A DNA stretch of 5,052 bases, from contig PMEC01000056.1 in NCBI GenBank assembly GCA_003155705.1, positions 26,252 to 31,303 of the forward strand. The letters are read 5' to 3'. The notes beneath the pieces are model-generated. The model was not told the origin of the DNA. It saw only the letters and a program-made list of their open reading frames with translations, and did no database searches. This DNA is from Bacteroidales bacterium. GTDB taxonomy: Bacteria; Bacteroidota; Bacteroidia; Bacteroidales; VadinHA17. Position 1 is the first letter of the stretch. The number at the start of each line of letters is the position of its first letter. Below, in pieces: positions 1 through 5,052 of this stretch. The translations under genes and the position numbers were made by a program.

Positions 1-306
1 AAAGGGAGAATAGTTGTTAACAATATACAGGTAAAACCATCCAGGATTATAACTGCAAATGAGACCATTACGGTTAAAAGGCTACCACTGGTCCATTCCT
101 ATTCTGTTATTGAACCTATAGAAAACAGGGTTTCGGCTAAACTGGTCCATCTATATGTTAATGACATCACTCCTGAAGAGGAAAAAGCCAAATTGTCAAA
201 CAGGGAGTTGTCAGGCTTTGGTTACAGAAATAAAGGAACAGGGAGACCTACAAAAAAAGAGAGAAGAAATATAGACAAGTTAAAAGAAGGGCTGGATATC
301 AGCTGA
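1..306 (+). CDS. S4-domain RNA-binding protein, Hsp15/HslR-like (3' part, start lies outside window)
   Basis: Only the last 101 codons are present, read in frame from base 1 to the TGA at 304-306. The visible part begins inside the S4 fold with a Lys-Gly-Arg-Ile-Val-Val-Asn-Asn strand, then VKPSRIITANETITVKR, typical of the second half of an S4 RNA-binding module. An acidic helix (PEEEKAK) follows, and a basic tail with the GRPTKKERRNIDKLKEG signature seen at the end of Hsp15/HslR proteins. Family members are about 125-135 residues, so roughly 30 N-terminal residues are probably missing to the left. In E. coli, Hsp15 binds 50S subunits carrying a stalled nascent chain and helps recycle them; the same role here is inferred. 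The gene seems to be the end of its own transcription unit, because a candidate terminator follows at 355-386. Confidence 0.85.
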   Translation, partial: KGRIVVNNIQVKPSRIITANETITVKRLPLVHSYSVIEPIENRVSAKLVHLYVNDITPEEEKAKLSNRELSGFGYRNKGTGRPTKKERRNIDKLKEGLDIS

Positions 307-354
307 AATGGTGGTATAAAGACTTATTGTTCTGTCAAACAATCAACAAAAACA

Positions 355-386
355 GGAAGTCTGAAATTCTTGATTCCCTTTTTTTT
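355..386 (+). terminator. candidate rho-independent terminator after the S4-domain gene
   Basis: A short stem pairs GGAA-(g)-TC at 355-361 with GATTCC at 372-377, with one bulged G and a 10-nt loop. One C and then eight T residues (379-386) follow. The T tract and its position 49 nt past the stop codon fit an intrinsic terminator. The stem is only 6 bp and bulged, so it is weak. It would separate the S4 gene from the operon starting at 461. Confidence 0.45.
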
Positions 387-460
387 AACTTGCACTCAAA
401 CTGATCGAAATCAATAAAACCGGCTTCTGAATAGCTACCGGATAATTAATTATTGACCTG

Positions 461-1789
461 ATGGGTAGGGAAAATATAGAAAAATATTCAACCAGGTATG
501 CAATTGTTAAATCGTTCGCCAATTTCTGGCATAATAATTTCTTTTACAGAAGAGTAATAGTTGTCGGAAGGGATAATATTAACCCAAATGATTATTTAAT
601 ATTTGCTCCAAACCATCAGAATGCCCTTATGGATGCTCTGGCTGTCCTGTTTACGCATAAAGGACAACCTGTTTTTCTTGCTAGAGCCGATATTTTTAAA
701 AGAAAATTCATTGCTTCCATTCTTTATTTCCTGAAAATTTTACCGGTTTACAGGATCAGAGATGGTTTTGATGCCCTTAAAAGCAATGATGTCATTTTTG
801 ATAAAACAATCGATGTCCTTAAAAATAAAAATGGACTTGTAATGCTCCCGGAAGGAAATCATGAAGGTATACACAGACTAAGACAACTGAAAAAAGGTAT
901 TTGCCGCATTGCATTCCAGGCTGATGAAGCTACCGGATTCAACCTGAATATCAAGATCATTCCTGTTGGAATTGAGTTTTCAAATTATTTCAGGGTCAGA
1001 CAAGTGCTTACAGTTGTATATGGCAAGCCAATAGAGATATCCCAATATTACGATTCATACAAGAAAAATCCTCAGAGGGCAATGAATGAGCTCAGAGACC
1101 TTTTATCGTTAGAGATGGAGAAGAATATGGTTCATATTGAATCGGAAGAAGACTATGAAGCTATTGATGAACTCAGAAGTATCATTAACGGGAAGTACAG
1201 CGACGACGTCAGGATGCCGAAATTATTTCGCGACAGGATCCTTATAAACACACTGAACAGACTAAAAAATTCAAATTCTGAGACATATCAGAAAATCTGT
1301 AATCTGAGCCTTCAGATAAAGGAAAAAGCTAAAACCCTGAAGACTGATTACAGGCTTCTTGAGAAGAAACAGCATCCCATTTTTGCAATGTTGCTTGGAG
1401 TGCTTGGGCTTATTATCAGCTTCCCTCTTTTTGTTTATGGTTTCGTTTTTAATGTTGTCTTTTTACAAATTCCAAATATCCCAATTAAAAAAGTCTCAGA
1501 TATACAGTTCCACAGCTCATTAAGGTATTCAATATCCCTTATGATTGCCATTGTTTTATTGCCGATCTATTTAATTCTATGCTTAGCTATCGTATCACCC
1601 TGGTGGCTGGCGATTCTAATCTTCATTTCAATACCTTCGGCCGGTCTTTTTTCGTGGAATTATTACCGTTTGTTCAGGAGAATAAAAGGGGGATTCCGGA
1701 TCAGAAACATGATGAGAAAGAAGGATGAGGATCTTCTTCTTCTTAAAAAAAATCATGATGAACTATTGACATTGATCTCAAAATTATAG
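461..1789 (+). CDS. membrane-anchored PlsC-like 1-acyl-glycerol/DHAP acyltransferase family protein (H-x5-D type)
   Basis: This 442-residue protein has the block order of glycerophospholipid acyltransferases (LPLAT/PlsC fold), which transfer an acyl group to a glycerol-phosphate or related acceptor at the inner membrane. Visible blocks are APNHQNALMDA at 49-59 with catalytic His52 and Asp58, a second block near LPVYRIRDG (94-102), the LPEGNHE block at 129-135 that replaces the usual FPEGT(R/S), and the IIPVGIEFSNY strand at 166-176. His and Asp are separated by five residues, not the canonical four, a spacing I recall for the fungal Gpt2/Sct1-type branch. A charged, helical stretch (about 195-300) leads to a hydrophobic C-terminal half with likely membrane segments at about 307-337, 357-378 and 380-399, followed by a basic cytoplasmic tail. 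PlsC proper is about 240 residues, so the C-terminal membrane module is an extension. The start is firm: an in-frame TAA at 443-445 precedes this ATG and no good ribosome binding site is visible. It is the first gene of a three-gene operon; the exact acceptor is unknown. Confidence 0.85.
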   Translation: MGRENIEKYSTRYAIVKSFANFWHNNFFYRRVIVVGRDNINPNDYLIFAPNHQNALMDALAVLFTHKGQPVFLARADIFKRKFIASILYFLKILPVYRIRDGFDALKSNDVIFDKTIDVLKNKNGLVMLPEGNHEGIHRLRQLKKGICRIAFQADEATGFNLNIKIIPVGIEFSNYFRVRQVLTVVYGKPIEISQYYDSYKKNPQRAMNELRDLLSLEMEKNMVHIESEEDYEAIDELRSIINGKYSDDVRMPKLFRDRILINTLNRLKNSNSETYQKICNLSLQIKEKAKTLKTDYRLLEKKQHPIFAMLLGVLGLIISFPLFVYGFVFNVVFLQIPNIPIKKVSDIQFHSSLRYSISLMIAIVLLPIYLILCLAIVSPWWLAILIFISIPSAGLFSWNYYRLFRRIKGGFRIRNMMRKKDEDLLLLKKNHDELLTLISKL

Positions 1790-1799
1790 AAACCGGTAA

Positions 1800-2597
1800 A
1801 TGAAGTTATTTGATGGAAAGATTGTATGGATTACCGGTGCATCCTCCGGTATTGGAGAATGCCTTGTATACTCATTTATAAGAAAAGGTGCAACTGTAAT
1901 TGCATCATCCAATGAGTCTCTGGAACTTGAGAAAGTCAAACAGAACTGCGGTGAATTTTCGGATCGGGTGAGATGCGTCCCGTTTGATTTGTCGGATACG
2001 GCAGGAATAGACAATATTGTGAAAGAACAGATTGAAAAAACAGGCAGAATTGATTACCTGCTGAATATCGGGGGAATTAGCCAGCGGGCAACTATCGAAG
2101 AGACCCCCCTGTGGCTCGACAGAAAAATAATGGAGATAAATTATTTCGGTACCATTGCGCTGACAAAAGCTGTGCTCCCTTTCATGATTAAACAACGATC
2201 AGGACATATCCTTGCAACAAGCAGCATATCAGGACGATTCGGTTTCCCATTGCGTTCCGCATATTCCGCTTCAAAACAGGCATTGCATGGGTTCTTTGAA
2301 ACACTTTATATTGAAAATAAAAAATACAACATCAGATCGTCTGTTATTATTCCAGGACGGGTGAGAACAAAAATTTCATTCAGAGCATTAGATTCAGAAG
2401 GGAGAGAACATGGGAAAATGGACGAAGGGCAATCCAAAGGAATATCTCCAGAGAGAGCAGCTGAAATAATAATCAGGGGCATAATCAGGAATAAACGTGA
2501 AATACTTGTCGGAAGCACTGAACTCATAATGCTTTTTATAAGGCGATATTTCCCGGCAATGTTCTTCAGATTGGCTGGCAAAATAAAACCAAGTTAA
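1800..2597 (+). CDS. short-chain dehydrogenase/reductase, DHRS7B-like
   Basis: This 265-residue protein is a complete classical SDR that would reduce a ketone or oxidise an alcohol with NAD(P)(H). The dinucleotide-binding motif TGASSGIG is at 12-19, the adenine-contacting DLSD at 63-66, the catalytic Asn at 114 (IMEINYFG), Ser at 142, and the YxxxK pair at Tyr155 and Lys159. The usual NNAG motif is NIGG at 89-92. There is no acidic residue at the end of the second strand (ASSNES, 35-40), which argues mildly for NADP(H). The segment after PGRVRT (185-190), with A-x3-G-x3-GKMD and GISPERAAE, resembles from memory the C-terminal part of DHRS7B/PexRAP, an animal acyl/alkyl-DHAP reductase. The C-terminal 25 residues are hydrophobic and basic, compatible with peripheral membrane contact. 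The ATG is forced by an in-frame TAA immediately before it (1797-1799). It lies 10 nt after the acyltransferase gene and is probably co-transcribed and translationally linked. A 3-ketosphinganine-type reductase is an alternative. Confidence 0.88.
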   Translation: MKLFDGKIVWITGASSGIGECLVYSFIRKGATVIASSNESLELEKVKQNCGEFSDRVRCVPFDLSDTAGIDNIVKEQIEKTGRIDYLLNIGGISQRATIEETPLWLDRKIMEINYFGTIALTKAVLPFMIKQRSGHILATSSISGRFGFPLRSAYSASKQALHGFFETLYIENKKYNIRSSVIIPGRVRTKISFRALDSEGREHGKMDEGQSKGISPERAAEIIIRGIIRNKREILVGSTELIMLFIRRYFPAMFFRLAGKIKPS

Positions 2598-2618
2598 ATC
2601 ATTAAATTATAGGTCATT

Positions 2619-3692
2619 ATGGAAAATTATATTATTTGCGGAATTCAGCAGATGGGCGTTGGCGTCAAAGATGTTAAAACAGCATGGGCCTGGTACAGAA
2701 AGAGTTTTGGCATGGATTGTCCCATCTTTGAAGAGACAGCTGAAGCTAAACTAATGTTACCATATACCGGAGGAGAACCCAGACTGAGACATGCGGTATT
2801 AGCTTATAACCTTCAGAGCGGCGGTGGATTTGAGATCTGGCAGCATAAAAGCAGAACACCCGTTGAGGTTGCCCAGGAGATAAAAGCCGGAAATCTCGGA
2901 ATATTTGCCTGCAAAATAAAAATAAGAAGTGTCAAAAATACACTTATTGCTTTTGAAAAGGTGAAAATTGAAGTTTTAGGAGAACCTTTACCCAATCCTT
3001 CAGGGAAACTCTCAATCTTTCTTAAAGATCCTTTTGGAAACATTTTTCAGATGGTGGAGGCTGATGATTGGTTTATAAATGAAAAGAAACCTACCGGTGG
3101 AGTTTATGGAGCAATAATAGGTGTTTCAGATATTGATAAAGCAAGACCTCTTTACTCGGATATCCTTGGTTATGATGAAGTTGTTTACGACAAAACAGGA
3201 ACATTTGATGATTTCAAAATTCTTCCGGGGGGTGAAAAGCAATTCAGAAGAGTTCTGCTGAGACGTTCAAAACCATTTGAAGGGCCATTCAGCCGTCTCA
3301 TGGGAAAGAGTGAAATAGAGCTGATCTCATCAGGGCAAAAAAATGAAAGAAAGAATTATGAAGGGCGCTTCTGGGGAGATCCTGGATTTATTCACCTTTG
3401 TTATGACATCCGTGAAATGGATAACCTAAGGGAGGCATGTCTTAAAATGGGATTCCCGTTCACTGTAGATACCAAGAAAAGCCGTGATGGTAACAGCTTT
3501 GATATGGGTGAGGCAGCAGGTCATTTTTCTTATATTGAAGATCCTGACGGAACACTAATAGAATTTGTTGAGACACATAAAGTAGCTATCCTGAAAAAAC
3601 TAGGATTGTACCTCGATCTTCGTAAGAGAGATCCTCATAAAGCCTTGCCAAAATGGATGTTAAGAACTCTTAGTTTCTCAAGAGTAAAATAA
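2619..3692 (+). CDS. tandem two-domain VOC (glyoxalase/bleomycin-resistance/dioxygenase fold) protein
   Basis: The 357-residue product carries two consecutive VOC domains, about 5-150 and 161-320, and a basic 35-residue tail ending in a PKWMLRTLSFSRVK stretch. Each domain starts with the usual strand-helix (VGVKDVKTAWAWYRKSFGM; IGVSDIDKARPLYSDILGY) and closes with DPFGN (137-141) or DPDGT (308-312) before the last strand. VOC enzymes hold a divalent metal with four residues. In domain 1 the equivalents are Gln11, Glu72, Gly94 and Gln144; in domain 2 they are Gly164, Glu234, His259 and Glu315. Domain 2 therefore looks more metal-competent, and neither has a full canonical set. The substrate cannot be told; glyoxalase, dioxygenase, epimerase and lyase members share this fold. 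No signal peptide or membrane segment is visible, so it is probably cytoplasmic. The start is forced by an in-frame TAG at 2610-2612, and a weak AGG lies 5 nt before the ATG. It is the last gene of the three-gene operon, 21 nt after the SDR. Confidence 0.8.
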   Translation: MENYIICGIQQMGVGVKDVKTAWAWYRKSFGMDCPIFEETAEAKLMLPYTGGEPRLRHAVLAYNLQSGGGFEIWQHKSRTPVEVAQEIKAGNLGIFACKIKIRSVKNTLIAFEKVKIEVLGEPLPNPSGKLSIFLKDPFGNIFQMVEADDWFINEKKPTGGVYGAIIGVSDIDKARPLYSDILGYDEVVYDKTGTFDDFKILPGGEKQFRRVLLRRSKPFEGPFSRLMGKSEIELISSGQKNERKNYEGRFWGDPGFIHLCYDIREMDNLREACLKMGFPFTVDTKKSRDGNSFDMGEAAGHFSYIEDPDGTLIEFVETHKVAILKKLGLYLDLRKRDPHKALPKWMLRTLSFSRVK

Positions 3693-3702
3693 AAAGAGGG
3701 TC

Positions 3703-4908
3703 TTAGCCTTTTGTTGCAAGCTTTTCGACCTCTTGCAAAACCCTCATGATATTACCCCCCCAGATCTTTTCTATATCTTTTTTGCTATACCCTCGTCTTA
3801 GCAATTCAATGGTAATATTCTTCATATCGGCTGCAGTCCTGCAACCATCTATTCCTCCCCCACCGTCAAAATCAGTGCCAATGCCTACATGATCAATTCC
3901 GATAACCTGAATAACATGATCTATATGATCGACAGCATCTTTTACAGTTGCAAGCTTCTCATATTTCGTTCGGATAGAAGTGTATTCAGAGCGCATCTGA
4001 TTCCTCAGGCTATCAGTGAGTTTATCACTATCACCATATTTCTCTCGAATCTCTTTAACTTTTGCTTCGAGTTCCGGATTGGGCTCAGGTGTTTTGATAT
4101 AATTACTCAGGATACAGATCTGTATCACTCCACCGTTTTGCTTCAGAGCAAGAAGCATATTATCGTCAATGTTCCTGGGGTTTTCGCACAGGGCACGGCA
4201 AGAAGAATGAGAAGCTATAACCGGAGCTTTTGAAAGTTTGATAACATCATAAAATGTCTTATCTGAAACATGTGAAATATCAACCATCATCCCAAGTCTG
4301 TTCATCTCCCTGACGACCTCTTCCCCGAAAGGTGAAAGTCCATTATTCTCTGCTCCTTTTGGATCTGTTGATGAGTCACAAATGTCGTTATTCCTTGTAT
4401 GCGAAAGCGTTATATATCTGGCTCCCAGAACATATAACTCTTTTACTTTTGAAATATCTTTACCGATAGGGTATCCGTTTTCAACACCGACAAAAGCAGC
4501 AATCTTTCCCGATTTCCTGATTCTGTAAGCGTCAGCAGCAGTATAAGCCATTTCAGCCACTGAGGAGTTTTTCTCTATATTTTTATGAATAGCGGCAAAG
4601 ATATCGAGAGCCTTTTGATGTACTTTATTGAATGATGAATCATTTCTTGGTCCCTGTCCGGTAAATACTGCAAAAAACTCAGCATTAAGACCACCCTCTT
4701 TCATTCTGGGAAAATCCACACAACCATCTTCATGCCTGACACCCATATCAAAATCGGAATTGGCAAGCAGCATTGGAGTATCACAATGAGTATCAACGGT
4801 AAGTATTAAAGCGTGAATTCTATTAGCTTTTTTTACAAGTTGTTCTTCCTTATTTCCGCAAGCCGAAAACAATAGAAAAGAAATAAAACCACAGAATAGA
4901 GCTTTCAT
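3703..4908 (-). CDS. membrane dipeptidase, peptidase family M19, lipoprotein
   Basis: This 401-residue protein belongs to the zinc-dependent M19 (renal dipeptidase) family, which cleaves dipeptides, in some members those with a D-residue at the C-terminal side. All expected metal ligands are seen: His41 and Asp43 (DTHCDTP), Glu143 (GVENGYP), His213 (DISHVS), His234 (SHSSCR) and Asp346 (GIGTDFDGG). Arg238 matches the substrate-carboxylate-binding arginine. The protein begins with a short hydrophobic signal ending in FSAC, so Cys17 is the probable lipidated residue; the -3 position is Phe, slightly off the lipobox consensus. Gly-Asn-Lys-Glu-Glu follows the Cys and resembles the K-(D/E)2 export signal for surface lipoproteins in Bacteroidota, so it may be exposed on the outer face of the outer membrane. 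A charged helical insert lies at about 275-320 before the VKDAVDHIDHV helix. The gene converges on the VOC gene with a 10-nt gap. The upstream region (4909-5015) is very AT-rich, but I could not find a convincing Bacteroidota TTTG/TAnnTTTG promoter. Peptidoglycan or dietary peptide scavenging is plausible but unproven. Confidence 0.93.
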   Translation of the reverse strand: MKALFCGFISFLLFSACGNKEEQLVKKANRIHALILTVDTHCDTPMLLANSDFDMGVRHEDGCVDFPRMKEGGLNAEFFAVFTGQGPRNDSSFNKVHQKALDIFAAIHKNIEKNSSVAEMAYTAADAYRIRKSGKIAAFVGVENGYPIGKDISKVKELYVLGARYITLSHTRNNDICDSSTDPKGAENNGLSPFGEEVVREMNRLGMMVDISHVSDKTFYDVIKLSKAPVIASHSSCRALCENPRNIDDNMLLALKQNGGVIQICILSNYIKTPEPNPELEAKVKEIREKYGDSDKLTDSLRNQMRSEYTSIRTKYEKLATVKDAVDHIDHVIQVIGIDHVGIGTDFDGGGGIDGCRTAADMKNITIELLRRGYSKKDIEKIWGGNIMRVLQEVEKLATKG

Positions 4909-5015
4909 GATGTACAGTATAAATTTGCTGATGCAATATATACAAAATGAAATCCTGATATATTTAAACCGATCTATTGTACAACATTTTTAACATTATT
5001 TAATTAAAGCAGAAA

Positions 5016-5038
5016 GCCCTGACGAGAAATGTCGGGGC
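5016..5038 (-). terminator. GC-rich hairpin, possible terminator of a minus-strand gene beyond the right edge
   Basis: GCCCTGAC (5016-5023) pairs with GTCGGGGC (5031-5038) as an 8-bp stem with one G-T wobble and a 7-nt loop, in otherwise AT-rich DNA. On the minus strand it is followed by a T-rich but interrupted tract (TTTCTGCTTT), compatible with an intrinsic terminator for a gene to the right. On the plus strand no T tract follows. It could instead be a copy of a short interspersed palindrome; one window cannot decide. Confidence 0.45.
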
Positions 5039-5052
5039 AGCCATGAAAAGAA

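Noticed and set aside
442..453. Perfect 12-base palindrome ATAATTAATTAT just before the acyltransferase start, as a possible operator
   Set aside because: It is pure A/T in an AT-rich leader and such palindromes arise easily by chance; no second copy or known operator resemblance was seen.
387..460. Promoter for the three-gene operon
   Set aside because: A promoter is expected here, but no convincing TTTG with TAnnTTTG at Bacteroidota spacing could be found, so none is annotated.
1784..2581. Minus-strand open frames of 76-96 codons opposite the SDR gene
   Set aside because: They mirror an intact SDR with complete catalytic motifs; their translations show no domain and have no leader context.
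2813..3043. 76-codon minus-strand open frame opposite the VOC gene
   Set aside because: Antisense to VOC domain 1, no motif, and no sign of independent start context.
3694..3738. Inverted repeats at the convergent gene ends (AAGAGG-g-TC with GACCTCTT; TTGCAAG with CTTGCAA) as a bidirectional terminator
   Set aside because: The two pairings overlap and compete, most of the sequence is coding for the dipeptidase C-terminus, and no T tract follows on either strand.
3889..4233. 114-codon plus-strand open frame opposite the dipeptidase gene
   Set aside because: It is antisense to a clearly conserved M19 gene with all metal ligands, shows no recognisable motif, and is expected by chance opposite a coding strand.
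5043..5052. Possible plus-strand gene start (ATG AAA AGA) at the right edge
   Set aside because: Only three codons are visible and it lies 4 nt past a terminator-like hairpin; it cannot be supported from this window.
1..5052. Mobile element, CRISPR, toxin-antitoxin, anti-phage or RNA-gene system
   Set aside because: No direct-repeat array, transposase, integrase, terminal inverted repeats, tRNA-like fold or defence-family motif was seen on either strand.

Overview
The window looks like an ordinary chromosomal stretch from a member of the Bacteroidota, probably a Bacteroidales-like anaerobe or a relative. The clues are AT-rich DNA with little Shine-Dalgarno signal before the starts, a lipoprotein with a Bacteroidota-type surface-export signature (Cys-Gly-Asn-Lys-Glu-Glu), and protein families with the flavour of that phylum. 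No rRNA, tRNA, mobile element, CRISPR array or phage gene was seen. The taxonomic call is inference; only the gene content is read directly.

Layout. Bases 1-306 are the 3' end of a small S4-domain RNA-binding protein (Hsp15/HslR type), followed by a candidate intrinsic terminator at 355-386. Bases 461-3692 hold three tightly spaced plus-strand genes, with gaps of 10 and 21 nt, that form a likely operon: a membrane-anchored glycerolipid acyltransferase, a classical short-chain dehydrogenase/reductase resembling DHRS7B, and a tandem two-domain VOC (glyoxalase/dioxygenase fold) protein. Converging on it, with a 10-nt gap, is a minus-strand gene (3703-4908) for an M19-family membrane dipeptidase made as a lipoprotein. 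The last 144 bases are the AT-rich upstream region of the dipeptidase gene plus a hairpin at 5016-5038 that may terminate a minus-strand gene beyond the right edge.

How the genes may work together. The acyltransferase uses an H-x5-D form of its catalytic motif, as I recall for fungal Gpt2/Sct1 glycerol-3-phosphate/dihydroxyacetone-phosphate acyltransferases. The adjacent reductase resembles DHRS7B/PexRAP, the animal acyl/alkyl-DHAP reductase, through its C-terminal part. Side by side they suggest a two-step lipid route (acylation, then NADPH-dependent ketone reduction), possibly a bacterial acyl-DHAP pathway. This is a hypothesis from motifs and gene order. The VOC protein's role in it is unknown. 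The dipeptidase appears functionally independent.
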